64,000 bases of DNA from Halosolutus halophilus (GCF_022869805.1 NZ_CP094974.1:4278001-4342000), one strand, 5' to 3'. Shown: positions 34,204 to 43,401, counted from the first letter of the stretch. Numbers and translations: made by a program. Notes: generated from the letters alone by a model not told the origin.

Positions 34204-36726
34204 TCACCGGAGCATTCGTTCGCGGTCGGGATCGAACAGCGGTCCGTCCCGTACCGTCGCGGCGTGGCGCTCGTTCTCGTAGCGAATCTCGACCGCACGG
34301 CCCGCCTCGGCGACGTCGGCTGGCAGGTAGGCGTAGGCGATACCCGCGTCGATCGTGTAGCCGTAGTCCGCGCGAGCGACGTATCCGAGCACCTCGTCGC
34401 CGTCGGTGTCCGGATCGAGCACCGGGTGGCCCGCGTCGACGAGTGACCCGGGTTCGTCGAGCGTGATCGGAGCGATCTTTCGGTCGATGCCCTCGTCACG
34501 CGCCGCGACCAGCGCGTCCTTGCCGACGAAATCGGTTTCGAGGTCGACCGCGAATCCGATGCCCGCCTCGTACGGATTGTACTCGGGAGTGACGTCGGTG
34601 CCCCACAGCCGGAACCCCTTCTCCATGCTCGTCGAATCGAGGGCCGCCCAGCCCATCGGGACGATGCCGTACTCGTCCCCGGCGTCTTCGATCGTCTCCC
34701 ACAGCCGCGCGCCGTACTCCATCGGCGCGTAGAGTTCCCAGCCCAGTTCGCCGGCGTAGGAGAGCCGGAGCATCGTGACGGGAAGGCTCTCGAGGTGGGT
34801 CTCCCGTGCGGTGTAGAACGGGAACGCGTCGTTCGAGAGATCGGCCTCGACGAGCGGCGACAGGACGTTGCGGGCGTCGGGGCCGAAGACGCCGACGCCG
34901 CAGAGACTCGAGTCGCGGGTCGTCACTGACACGGAGCCGTCGTCGGGCGCGTGCTCGCGGACCCACCGGGAGTGCAGGGTCGCGGAGTTGCCGCCGCCCG
35001 TGAACAGCACGTACCGATCGGCCGCGAGTCGGGCGGCCGTCACGTCCGCGAGGACGCCGCCGTCCTCGTTGCACATCGCGGCGTAGCGAATCCGGCCCGG
35101 TGAGACGTCGACGTCGTTCGTCAGGAGGCTCTGGAGGAACTCGCAGGCCCCCTCGCCCGTCACCTCGATCCCGGTGTAGGTGGTCATGTCGACCATCGCG
35201 ACGCGGTCGCGGACGGCCTGGTGCTCGACGCCCTGGGCCTTCGACCAGCCCCGATCGAGCCAATCCGGCCTGTCTGGAACGTCGTACTCCTCGAGCAGGG
35301 ATTCGTTGGTCTCGTACCACTGCGGCGTCTCCCAGCCGCCGGCGTCGTAGAACTCCGCACCGAGTTCGGCCTGGCGCTCGTAGAACGGGCTTCGGCGGAG
35401 CGACCGCTGCACTTCGGGCTGTTCGCGCGGATGGATCAGCTGATACACTTCTTGGTACTGCTGTGCGCCGCGACCCCGGGTATACTCGCGCGACCCGGCG
35501 TGGGGCTGGAACCGGGAGAGGTGGGCCGGCGTGGCGTCGACGCGCTCGCCGTCGAGTCGCGGAACGCCGTCTTCCATCCAGTAAGCGACGATACTCCCGG
35601 CACCGCCCGACTGGGTGACCCAGATGGCTAGCGCCCACCAGAGGCCGTCGATCGATTCCGTCGGTCCCAGGATCGGCATCCCGTCGGGAGTAAAGCAGAA
35701 CATGCCGTTGATCGCGGACTCGAACTCGGCGTCCCGAAGTTCGGGAACGAGTTCGCAGGCCGCGTCGTAGGCCGTCTGGTCGTGATCCGGGTGGGTATTC
35801 TCGTAGAAGTGCTCCGCGGTAAACTCCCGCAGCGACGGGTACTCCAGACCCAGGTCCTCGAGTTTCTCCGGGCCGTAGATGTCCTCGGGGTCGACCAGCA
35901 GCGGTTCGTGGTTGTACGAGCCGACGCCGTAGGATTCGCCGTGCTGGCGGAAGTACAGCGATCGGTCCTGGTGGCGCAACAGCGGCTGTTCGATCTCGCG
36001 GTTCGCGCCCCGAAGCGCCTCGAGACCGTCGGAGACGAGATACTGGTGCGCGCAGGGAACGAGCGGGATATCGACGTCGACCATGTCGCCGAACAGCGGG
36101 CCCCAGATGTTCGTCGCGATGAGAACCTCGTCCGCCGCGATACGTCCGCGATCGGTGACGACCGCCTCGACCCCGCCGTCGCTCGTCTCGAGGTCGGTCA
36201 CGGTCGTCTCGCCGTAGAACTCGGCACCCGCCGAGCGAGCCTGCTCGGCCATCGTCGCCGAGGCGTCGACGGCGTGGGCCTTGCCGTCCGTCGGGACGTA
36301 GTAACCGCCGTGGATGACTCCCTCGTCGATCTGTGGGACGCGCTCGGCCACCTCGCCGGGGGAGAGGAGTTCGCCGTCCTCGATACCGTGGGCCTGACCC
36401 CGCTCGCGCTTTCGTTTCAGGTAGTTCCAGCGGTCCTCGGTGTACGCGACCTCGATGCCGCCACACGTCCGGAAGCTCTCGAGGTCCTCGTACAACTCGC
36501 GCGTGTACGATGCCATCCGGGTCATCAGCCTGTTTCCGGCCGTCTGGAACACCAGCCCGGGTGCGTGCGAGGTGGAACCGCCGGTCTCGAACAGGGGCCC
36601 CTGGTCGACGACGACGACGTCCTCGCGACCGAGACGAGCCAGGTGGTAGGCGGCGCTACAGCCGACGCAACCGGCGCCGACGATGACGGTCCCCGCGGTG
36701 TCGGGAAGTGTGGTCCCTGTACTCAT
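34204..36726 (-). CDS. Dimethylglycine/sarcosine dehydrogenase-like flavoprotein (DAO + GcvT fusion)
   Basis: 840 residues. The N-terminal half is a DAO-type FAD oxidoreductase (GAGCVGCSAAYHLARLG; covalent-FAD histidine candidate H54 in GSTSHAPGL). The C-terminal half (from about residue 440) is an FAO_M/GcvT aminomethyltransferase domain, with GIEVTGEGACEFLQSLLTNDV and ESLPVTMLRLSYAGELGWE. This fusion oxidises N-methyl groups of dimethylglycine or sarcosine and passes formaldehyde units to tetrahydrofolate. The likely substrate here is dimethylglycine, since a separate sarcosine-oxidase-like gene lies upstream on the same strand. It forms an operon with the dehydratase gene. The electron acceptor (ETF or oxygen) is not evident. 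Confidence 0.9.
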   Translation of the reverse strand: MSTGTTLPDTAGTVIVGAGCVGCSAAYHLARLGREDVVVVDQGPLFETGGSTSHAPGLVFQTAGNRLMTRMASYTRELYEDLESFRTCGGIEVAYTEDRWNYLKRKRERGQAHGIEDGELLSPGEVAERVPQIDEGVIHGGYYVPTDGKAHAVDASATMAEQARSAGAEFYGETTVTDLETSDGGVEAVVTDRGRIAADEVLIATNIWGPLFGDMVDVDIPLVPCAHQYLVSDGLEALRGANREIEQPLLRHQDRSLYFRQHGESYGVGSYNHEPLLVDPEDIYGPEKLEDLGLEYPSLREFTAEHFYENTHPDHDQTAYDAACELVPELRDAEFESAINGMFCFTPDGMPILGPTESIDGLWWALAIWVTQSGGAGSIVAYWMEDGVPRLDGERVDATPAHLSRFQPHAGSREYTRGRGAQQYQEVYQLIHPREQPEVQRSLRRSPFYERQAELGAEFYDAGGWETPQWYETNESLLEEYDVPDRPDWLDRGWSKAQGVEHQAVRDRVAMVDMTTYTGIEVTGEGACEFLQSLLTNDVDVSPGRIRYAAMCNEDGGVLADVTAARLAADRYVLFTGGGNSATLHSRWVREHAPDDGSVSVTTRDSSLCGVGVFGPDARNVLSPLVEADLSNDAFPFYTARETHLESLPVTMLRLSYAGELGWELYAPMEYGARLWETIEDAGDEYGIVPMGWAALDSTSMEKGFRLWGTDVTPEYNPYEAGIGFAVDLETDFVGKDALVAARDEGIDRKIAPITLDEPGSLVDAGHPVLDPDTDGDEVLGYVARADYGYTIDAGIAYAYLPADVAEAGRAVEIRYENERHAATVRDGPLFDPDRERMLR

Positions 36727-36925
36727 ATGACATAGCTACTGCCAGACGACCGGGCATAGCTATCCGGGTGAATAACCTGTGGCGTATAACAACGGTCGGG
36801 ACTGAGCGCGGGACGACGGGAGACGACGACGGAACTGACATCCCTCGATCGACCGGAAAGGCGACGCGCCGCGAATAGGTCGACCGCTCGCTGGCGCGCT
36901 ACTCCCCCGGCGGACGCTCGACGGG

Positions 36926-38077
36926 TTACTCCTCCTCGTCGAACCGATCGAGTCGGAACATGTCGATCGGGTGGTCGGTGTCGCCGTCGACGGCGAAATC
37001 GGCGAGAATCTCGCCGATGACGCTGGCGAACTTGAAGCCGTGACCCGAGAAACCCGCGCCGACGGCCACCTGCGGGTGGTCGGGGAGCGTATCGAGGATG
37101 AAGTGCTCGTCGGGAGAGTTCGTGAACATGCAGGTCGCCAGCCGCATCGTCGGACCGTTCGCCTCGGGGAAGTAGTTCGCCGTGACCTCGCGGAGTAGCC
37201 GTTCGTCTTCGGGTTCGGGCTCGGTGGCGTAGTCGTCGGGATCGACCTGCTCGTCGCGGTGGTGGTACTTGCCGATCTTGAACCCGGGCACGTCGTAGAT
37301 CGGGAGTCCGTAGAACCGTCCCTCGGGCACCTTCAGGTTCCAGACGGGGAAGTTCTCGGGTTCGAACGCCGACGGCCGCTCGGGCTGGAACCAGCCCAGC
37401 ACCTGTCGTTCGGGGACCGCGAGCCCCTCAAGCGCGTCGGTGAACTTGTAGTTCCACGCGCCGGCGGCGAGCACCAGGTTCTCGGCCTCGTACGTGCCGC
37501 GATCGGTCTCGACGCGGACGCCGTCGTCCGAGGTCGGCTCCCAGTCGCGTACCCGTTCGCGGGCGCGTACCTCGGCACCGGCAGCCTGTGCCGCCTCGAC
37601 GTGGCCGATGATCGACTGTTCGGGGACGACGAACCCGCCGTCGGGCTGGTACAGCGCCCGGTGTCTGTCCGGGAGTCGGTAGCCGGGGAACCGCTCGCTG
37701 ACCTCCTCGCTCGTGAGGACCTCGTGAGGGATGTCGTACTCCCGGCACGAGCGCAGCGAGCCCTCGAAGACGACGTTGTCCTCGGGACCAGCGTCGATCG
37801 AGCCGGTTCGGTGGATCACCGGTCGGCCGGTCTCGTCCGCGAGGTCGTCCCAGAGTTCGTACGCCCGCTCGATGAGGGGGATGTACGACGGGTGCTCGTA
37901 GTAGGCCCGTCGGATGATCCGCGTGATTCCGTGCGACGATCCCATCGTGTGGGGAACGTCGTATCGCTCGAGTCCCAGCACGTCGTATCCGCGCCCGGCG
38001 AGGTGAAACGTCGTCGCGCTGCCCATCCCGCCGACGCCGATGACGATGACGTCGTACCGCTCTGCTGTCGTCGGCAT
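36926..38077 (-). CDS. Monomeric sarcosine oxidase / N-methyl-amino-acid oxidase family protein
   Basis: 383-residue SoxA/SolA-type flavoprotein. The dinucleotide fold is at the N-terminus (VIGVGGMGSATTFHLA), and the covalent-flavin cysteine region reads ATCMFTNSPDEHF with C316. GMGSSHGITRIIRRAYY is the substrate-side loop, as in MSOX/MTOX. Such enzymes oxidise sarcosine or N-methyltryptophan to glycine or tryptophan with hydrogen peroxide and formaldehyde as products. Its place between dimethylglycine-dehydrogenase-like and Rieske oxygenase genes favours sarcosine. ATG at 38077 gives MPTTAERYDVIVIG; the upstream start at 38107 adds ten residues. It is divergent from the Rieske gene across a 201-base shared regulatory region. 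Confidence 0.9.
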   Translation of the reverse strand: MPTTAERYDVIVIGVGGMGSATTFHLAGRGYDVLGLERYDVPHTMGSSHGITRIIRRAYYEHPSYIPLIERAYELWDDLADETGRPVIHRTGSIDAGPEDNVVFEGSLRSCREYDIPHEVLTSEEVSERFPGYRLPDRHRALYQPDGGFVVPEQSIIGHVEAAQAAGAEVRARERVRDWEPTSDDGVRVETDRGTYEAENLVLAAGAWNYKFTDALEGLAVPERQVLGWFQPERPSAFEPENFPVWNLKVPEGRFYGLPIYDVPGFKIGKYHHRDEQVDPDDYATEPEPEDERLLREVTANYFPEANGPTMRLATCMFTNSPDEHFILDTLPDHPQVAVGAGFSGHGFKFASVIGEILADFAVDGDTDHPIDMFRLDRFDEEE

Positions 38078-38278
38078 ACTGCAGTCCATTTCGACGAACA
38101 CGGTCAATAGCGTTCGGCTGTCTCACGTCACACCTTTTTGACGTCGGCCGTCGAGCGCGGAGCGGTCTCGAGCGGCGCTTTCGGACCGACTCCGCCCGCC
38201 GTGGTGGCACGACCGTCCGCCACCACTTATACGTCCGAACCATCTGCGATCAACCCTTATTGAACGGTACGCCATGGC
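38078..38278. promoter_or_regulatory. Divergent promoter region between oxidase and Rieske oxygenase genes
   Basis: On the + strand CTTATACG (about 38225-38232) lies some 50 bases before ATG 38279 and AT-rich CCTTATTGAA follows it. On the - strand an AAAAAGG run at about 38131-38137 lies about 55 bases before the oxidase start. The 200-base space is large enough for shared operators; none is obvious. Confidence 0.5.
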
Positions 38279-39439
38279 ATGGCACAGAGCATGACCAGAT
38301 GGAACAACGGTCTCGACGAGGTAGAGCGAGTGAGCCCCGACATCACCGACGAGACGAACGCCCTCCCGGCGCGGTACTTTACCGATCCGGACGTCCACGA
38401 GATGGAGAAAGACGCGGTGTTCGGCCAGTACTGGGTGTACGCCGGCCACGCGAACTGCATCCCGGACTCCGGGGATTACTTCACTCGGACGATCGGCGAT
38501 CGGGAGATCATCGTCCTCCGGAACCACGACGGCGAGGTTCAGGCGTTCTACAACGTCTGCGCACACCGGGGGTCCGCGATCGTCGAGGAAACGCCGATGA
38601 CCGATCCGGGCAACGCGCGACGGATCCAGTGTCCGTACCACCTCTGGACGTACGACCTGGACGGCGACCTCGCGAGCACGCCCCGGAGTTTCGAGGAGGC
38701 ACCGTTGAATCCGGACCTCGAAGACGAGGACGTCCCCGAGCTGGACGCCGAAGAGAACTCCCTCATGGAGGTCCACAGCGATCGCATCGGGCCGTTCGTC
38801 TTCGTCAACTTCGCCGACGATCCGATGCCCCTCGCGGAACAGGCCGGACGGCTCGAGACCGAGCTCGAGTCGCTCCCGCTCGAGGAGTACCAGCTCGCCC
38901 GGCGAATCGTCTCGGAAGTCGAGTGCAACTGGAAGGTCTTCGGCGGCAACTACTCGGAGTGCGATCACTGCCAGGCCAACCACCAGGACTGGGTCGAAAA
39001 CCTCGAACTGCTCGAGTCCGAACTCGAGGTCGACGATTATCACTGGGTCCTCCACTACAAGCACAAGGAAGACGTCGACGACGAGATGCGCATCCACGAC
39101 GAGCACGAAGCCCAGTTCCACTACTTCTGGCCGAACTTCGCGGTCAACATGTACGGGACCGCCGACGGGTACGGCACCTACATCATCGATCCGATCGACG
39201 AGGGGCGGTTCCAGCTCGTCGCGGACTACTACTTCAGAGAGTCCGAACTCACCGAGGAGGAAGAGCAGTTCGTTCGGACGAGCAGACAGCTCCAGGAGGA
39301 GGACTTCGAACTGGTCGAGCGCCAGCAGCGGGGGCTACAATCCGGCGCGATCGCCCAGGCCCAGCTCGGCCCGAACGAACACACGGTGCACAGACTCCAC
39401 CTACTCGCACAGGAGGCCTACGAAACGTACGATGCGTAA
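38279..39439 (+). CDS. Rieske non-heme iron oxygenase, probable glycine betaine monooxygenase (GbcA-like)
   Basis: 386-residue ring-hydroxylating-oxygenase-type alpha subunit. The Rieske [2Fe-2S] ligands are C94-x-H96 (CAHRG) and C118-x-x-H121 (CPYHLW). The mononuclear iron site is in NYSECDHCQANH. The fold is shared by choline monooxygenase, carnitine monooxygenase and glycine-betaine demethylase GbcA. The surrounding BCCT, dimethylglycine and sarcosine genes favour betaine N-demethylation to dimethylglycine. No reductase (GbcB-type) gene is adjacent, so electrons must come from elsewhere. ATG at 38279 is used; an in-frame ATG at 38291 is equally possible. The 118-residue protein gene follows after 27 bases. 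Confidence 0.88.
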   Translation: MAQSMTRWNNGLDEVERVSPDITDETNALPARYFTDPDVHEMEKDAVFGQYWVYAGHANCIPDSGDYFTRTIGDREIIVLRNHDGEVQAFYNVCAHRGSAIVEETPMTDPGNARRIQCPYHLWTYDLDGDLASTPRSFEEAPLNPDLEDEDVPELDAEENSLMEVHSDRIGPFVFVNFADDPMPLAEQAGRLETELESLPLEEYQLARRIVSEVECNWKVFGGNYSECDHCQANHQDWVENLELLESELEVDDYHWVLHYKHKEDVDDEMRIHDEHEAQFHYFWPNFAVNMYGTADGYGTYIIDPIDEGRFQLVADYYFRESELTEEEEQFVRTSRQLQEEDFELVERQQRGLQSGAIAQAQLGPNEHTVHRLHLLAQEAYETYDA

Positions 39440-39466
39440 CCGCCCGACGCGCCACGATCACGACAC

Positions 39467-39823
39467 ATGAGTCCCCAACAGCAGGCCCCGTTCGCCGCCA
39501 CGTGTCCGGACTGTGAGGTCACCAGCGACGCCACGGAGGCAAACGAGATCGTCGATTTCTACCGCCGTCACCACCGCCACACGGGACACGACGTCGTGGT
39601 CGCCCGCGCCGACATCGCGTTCGATGTGCCGGCGACCGACGACGTGCTGGCGATCGTCGACGCCCTCGACGCACGGTACGAAGACGGCGTTCCCGTCGGG
39701 ATCGTCGTCGCGGCGGCAAGCGAGCAAGGGGTCACCGTCGGCGAGACGCTCGACGCGATCCGCGAGGTGCGACTGACCGGCGCGCTCGCCGAACCTCGTG
39801 ACGATCACCTCACCGCCGTGTGA
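39467..39823 (+). CDS. Small zinc-finger-like protein of unknown function in the betaine cluster
   Basis: 118 residues. The N-terminal third has CPDC and a downstream HHRHTGHD segment that could complete a C2H2-like zinc site. The rest is a compact alpha/beta segment (VLAIVDALDARYEDGVPVGIVVAAASEQG; ETLDAIREVRLTG). I do not recognise the family. It follows the Rieske oxygenase gene by 27 bases on the same strand and is therefore probably in the same transcript. A role as regulator or redox helper of betaine oxidation is possible but unproven. Confidence 0.7.
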   Translation: MSPQQQAPFAATCPDCEVTSDATEANEIVDFYRRHHRHTGHDVVVARADIAFDVPATDDVLAIVDALDARYEDGVPVGIVVAAASEQGVTVGETLDAIREVRLTGALAEPRDDHLTAV

Positions 39824-39887
39824 GCGGTGGTTGCGACCGGCGCCGTTCGAAATTCCGCCCCGTCGACCACGCCGGCACCCGTCGTTG

Positions 39888-40532
39888 CTAGTCCTCCAGC
39901 AGCGTCATTTCGACGAGTTTGCCCGTGCCGCGACGGATGCGACCGCCGACGGCCGTCGGCGAGATATCGAGCTGGTCGGCGAGTTCCTCGAGCGAGGTTT
40001 CGCGAGGCTCCTCGAAGTACCCGTCCTCGTAGGCACTCACCAGCGCGGCCTGTTGTTCGTCGGTCAGTTTCGGCGTCAGTCCGTTCGACCACTCGTTCTG
40101 GCGGAACATTCGGTGCAGTTCGAAGGAGATGTCCGTCTCCTCGCAGAACTCCCACAGCGTGGCGATCGCGTCCCGATCGGGGAGGTGGAGACGAACGGTC
40201 CAGCCGCGATCGTTGCTCTCCGCTTTCAGCATCAATCCCCCGAGTTCGGTCGTCGTCGGCGAGATGAGTTTCGTCTCGTCGGTGTGTTGTAACCGGTAGA
40301 TGCGCGTCGAACCGAGATCGTCGACGAGCGTCCAGTTCGCGACCGTGTGATCCCGGTCGAGCGCATCGTCGAACGTCTCGTCCGTCCCTTCGACGAGGAA
40401 AAAGAACAGGCCCGTCTCCGGATCCGTCGTCGAGTGTGGGATGACCTCGATGGACGCGTCCGGACGCTCGCGAATCGTCGGCGTCAGCGCGAGATCCGGA
40501 TGCGCGATGTCAACGATCGCGATCAGGCTCAT
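39888..40532 (-). CDS. Bat-type (HTH_10) transcription regulator
   Basis: 214-residue protein of the bacterio-opsin-activator family. The C-terminal HTH is clear: LTDEQQAALVSAYEDGYFEEPRETSLEELADQLDISPTA, followed by VGGRIRRGTGKLVEM. The N-terminal part (residues 1-140) is a variable sensor-like domain starting IAIVDIAHPDLALTPTI. It converges on the Rieske/small-protein genes and would be the natural regulator of the betaine cluster, but targets are inferred from position only. The ATG at 40532 is the first in frame with the HTH; no strong TATA box stands out. Confidence 0.85.
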   Translation of the reverse strand: MSLIAIVDIAHPDLALTPTIRERPDASIEVIPHSTTDPETGLFFFLVEGTDETFDDALDRDHTVANWTLVDDLGSTRIYRLQHTDETKLISPTTTELGGLMLKAESNDRGWTVRLHLPDRDAIATLWEFCEETDISFELHRMFRQNEWSNGLTPKLTDEQQAALVSAYEDGYFEEPRETSLEELADQLDISPTAVGGRIRRGTGKLVEMTLLED

Positions 40533-40940
40533 CGGCTCTCACCCCCCGGTCGGGCCATCGTTCGGAGACAGAGCACCTGGTGGTGTCTACGGAGCGGTAT
40601 CGAATACGACCGTGCTCGTGTCCCATCTTGCGAAGAAGTAGCACACACCATCCCTTAATCATTTCCTCCGGCACACGACGTAATGATAACCGGTACCAGT
40701 TACGGACGCGGCAGTCCTCGGTGACGCTGTCGCGCCACCGCAGTTCCGTCGGATACGGCACGGGGAACCCGTCGAGACGATCGCGGACGACGAAAGCCCA
40801 CCCGTTTTGAGGACGGGCGGCGTAGCCCGAGCCATGAGACGGACCGCCGTCGTCGCGACCGATCGGGACGACTCGATCCGGGACCGGCCCGAAATCGACG
40901 CGTTGTTGACCGACGTCGATCGACGACCGTAACGAGCGAG
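40533..40940. other. Intergenic region upstream of regulator and acetyltransferase genes
   Basis: About 408 bases without a convincing gene. It contains a short hairpin at 40797-40820 (CCCGT/ACGGG stem with a TTTGAGG loop) and a 32-codon open frame starting at 40834 that I do not credit. The left part should hold the promoter of the Bat-type regulator on the - strand; no clear TATA box is seen. Confidence 0.5.
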
Positions 40941-41360
40941 ATGTACGTCCGCACCGCAACCCTCGACGACGTCCTCGAGATCCGGCGCATCCTCGACGCG
41001 GCGATGCTCGAACCCGGCGACGTCGAGTCCCGAACCGCAGCGGGAGACGTTCTCGTCGCCGGCGATCGACGCGGCGGCACGGACGGGAACGACCGCGACG
41101 ACGCCGAACGGATCCTGGGCACGCTCGTCCTCGAACCCCTCGATCGGGGCAGCCACGTCGCCGCGATCGGCGTTCGCCGTCGCCACCGGGGTCGCGGGAT
41201 CGGTCGCGCGCTGATCGAGCGCGCGCTCGAACGCGAGGGCCGACTGACGGCGCGGTTCGACGACGGCGTCCGACCGTTCTACGAGACGCTCGGGTTCGCG
41301 ATCGAACCGATCGACGACGAGCGCCACCGGGGAGTCGCGGAGACGAGCGAACGGGTGTAG
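40941..41360 (+). CDS. GNAT-family N-acetyltransferase
   Basis: 139-residue GNAT domain. It begins MYVRTATLDDVLEIRRILDAAML, has the acetyl-CoA pyrophosphate-binding signature VRRRHRGRGIGRALIERAL (R/QxxGxG/A) and ends with the usual FYETLGFAIEP. A Gly/Asp/Asn-rich surface loop near residues 45-60 (RRGGTDGNDRDDAE) suits a halophilic protein. The acceptor substrate is unknown. Compact monocistronic gene. Confidence 0.88.
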   Translation: MYVRTATLDDVLEIRRILDAAMLEPGDVESRTAAGDVLVAGDRRGGTDGNDRDDAERILGTLVLEPLDRGSHVAAIGVRRRHRGRGIGRALIERALEREGRLTARFDDGVRPFYETLGFAIEPIDDERHRGVAETSERV

Positions 41361-41426
41361 TACGCTCTCGTTACCGGTCCGATCGCCAGCGGCTTTTATC
41401 AGAGAGAACGTAGTACGTCGGGTCGC

Positions 41427-41789
41427 ATGGCGCTACAACGGATGCTCAGCGGCGACCCCTCGCGGAGTTCGAAACTCTACCTCGCGATCGGCGTCATCTC
41501 GCTCGTGAAGGCGATCGCGGTCCGGAACGACTCGGAGCGGTTCCGACGGGAACTGGTCGACGCCGGCCTGTTCCTCGGGGTCGGACTCCTCTTGCGACAG
41601 TACAGCCAGATCAAGGCGGAAAAACAGGCCGAACTGGAGGCACAGCTACCCGACTGGGTCACCGGCGGCACGAGTGGACAGTCGACCGGACTGCGCTCCC
41701 GTGCGAAACAACGTCTCGGTAGCGAGTCCGAACCGGCCCCGGAGCCATCGCTCACGGATCGCGCCAGGAACGTCATCGCGGGGCGATAA
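41427..41789 (+). CDS. Conserved haloarchaeal membrane-associated protein
   Basis: 120 residues with one clear hydrophobic helix (about 18-33, YLAIGVISLVKAIAV) and a second at about 48-60 (AGLFLGVGLLLRQYS). The C-terminus is hydrophilic (Ser/Pro/Glu) with a short Arg/Lys helix (RSRAKQRLGSES). No domain recognised. A TATA-like CTTTTATC lies about 35 bases upstream, suggesting a nearly leaderless transcript. Neighbours give no functional hint. Confidence 0.75.
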   Translation: MALQRMLSGDPSRSSKLYLAIGVISLVKAIAVRNDSERFRRELVDAGLFLGVGLLLRQYSQIKAEKQAELEAQLPDWVTGGTSGQSTGLRSRAKQRLGSESEPAPEPSLTDRARNVIAGR

Positions 41790-41857
41790 CGGGACCCTGT
41801 CGCGGGCCGGGAACGCGGCTTTTCGACGGTCACGCGTTCGACGAGCCACGCCCGGCG

Positions 41858-43198
41858 TTACGACGGCACCGGTTCGAGGTCGGCGGTGAAGTGTCTGAGT
41901 TCGGGAATCGCCGGCTCGGTCGCGAGCTGGAGCCCGCCGACCTCCGATCGCGCCTCGAGGACCGTCTCGACCGTCTCGACGACGTGGTCGAAGTGCTCCC
42001 GGTGATAGGTCCGTCGCGGCACCGCGAGTCTGACCAGTTCGGGACGATCGGTCTCCGGGAACGCGAAGCTCCCCAGTTCGACGCCGCGGATGCCGCCCTC
42101 GCGGTAGAGTTCGCAGACGAGCGCCTGGCCGGGGAACACGTCGGACGAGAGGTGCGAGAGGACGGCCCCGGCGTCGAGATACACCGCGTGGCCGCCGGTG
42201 GCGACCGGGACGCCGGTCTCCCCGAGCAGCGACCCGAACTCGCGAACCTGTTCGACCCGATCGGCCACGTAGGCCTCCTCGACGGCCTCGCGCAGTCCGA
42301 CGGCCATCGCCGCGACGTCGCGACCGGCCATCCCGCCGTAGGTCAGGAACCCCTCGTAGAGGATCGCCCGCTGTTTGCATCGTTCGAAGAGGTCGGGGTC
42401 GTCGGTCGCGACGAACCCGCCGGCGTTTACCAGCCCGTCTTTCTTGCCGCTCATCACGACGGCGTCGGCGTACGAGAGCTGTTCGCGTGCGATCTCGGCC
42501 ACCGAAGCGTTCGCGAACTCGTCTTCGCGCTGCTTGACGAAGTAGGCGTTCTCCGCGAACCGGCAGGCGTCGACGACGAACGTCGCGTCGATCTCGTCCG
42601 CGAACGCCCGCACGCGACGGGTGTTCTCGACGCTGACCGGCTGGCCCGCCGCCGAGTTGTTCGTGATCGTCTGGATGACCAGCGGGACCCGTTCCGCACC
42701 GACTTCGTCGACGACCTCCCGGGCCCGATCGAGCGAGAGGTTCCCCCCGAAGGGGGCGTCGCTCTCGAAGTCGTAGGCCTCGTCGACCGGGCAATCGATC
42801 GGGTCGGCGTCCTGGTTCGCGACGTGGGCCCGCGTGGTGTCGAAGTGGGTGTTGTTCAGGGCGACGTCCCCGGTCGAGAGCAGCGTGCCGTAGAGGACGT
42901 TCTCCGCGCCCCGACCCTGGTGGGCCGGGATCACGTGCTCGAAGCCCATCACGTCCGCGACGGCCGACTCGAGCCGATCGAAGCTCCGCGAGCCGGCGTA
43001 CGCCTCGTCCGCCCGGACGAGCGCGGCCCACTGCTCGTCGCTCATCGCGCCGGTGCCGCTGTCGGTCAACAGATCGATGTACACGTCCTCGGCGGGAACG
43101 TTGAAAACGTTGTAGCCGGCCTCCGCGAGCGTTCGTTCACGTTGCTCCCGCGACGGGAGCCTGATCCGTTCGACCATCTTCGTCCGGTACGCGACCAT
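41858..43198 (-). CDS. tnaA: Tryptophanase / tyrosine-phenol-lyase family (beta-eliminating lyase)
   Basis: 446-residue fold-type I PLP enzyme that cleaves tryptophan to indole, pyruvate and ammonia (or tyrosine to phenol). PLP-lysine region: MSGKKDGLVNAGGF. Other family marks are IPAHQGRGAENVLY, THFDTTRAHVA and the conserved VVDACRFAENAYF. Length is near the 450-470 norm. The active-site residues that separate Trp from Tyr substrates cannot be judged reliably by eye; tryptophanase is the more common archaeal annotation. The start could be 43198 or ATG 43177 (MVERIRLPSREQ). Divergent from an acyl-CoA ligase gene. Confidence 0.88.
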   Translation of the reverse strand: MVAYRTKMVERIRLPSREQRERTLAEAGYNVFNVPAEDVYIDLLTDSGTGAMSDEQWAALVRADEAYAGSRSFDRLESAVADVMGFEHVIPAHQGRGAENVLYGTLLSTGDVALNNTHFDTTRAHVANQDADPIDCPVDEAYDFESDAPFGGNLSLDRAREVVDEVGAERVPLVIQTITNNSAAGQPVSVENTRRVRAFADEIDATFVVDACRFAENAYFVKQREDEFANASVAEIAREQLSYADAVVMSGKKDGLVNAGGFVATDDPDLFERCKQRAILYEGFLTYGGMAGRDVAAMAVGLREAVEEAYVADRVEQVREFGSLLGETGVPVATGGHAVYLDAGAVLSHLSSDVFPGQALVCELYREGGIRGVELGSFAFPETDRPELVRLAVPRRTYHREHFDHVVETVETVLEARSEVGGLQLATEPAIPELRHFTADLEPVPS

Positions 43199-43401
43199 AC
43201 GACCAGTCGAACGGCCACGCAGTTCAATTCGAGTGACCGGCGGTGTCGATCGGTGTAGCGAACCTGGCCGTCAACGTACCGATTCGCGACCGGAACGGCG
43301 AATCGGCGCACTCGATCCCAGACGTGGAACTCGGTGGCCAACGGCGGTCCGACACCTACTATTATTACAGTCGATTCGTTAGGAACCACTGGTACGAAAT
43401 T

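Noticed and set aside
40834-40932. 32-codon + strand frame starting MRRTAVVATDRDD
   Set aside because: Vaguely like the start of an HflX-type GTPase, but too short and without any further homologous sequence to call a gene or a remnant.
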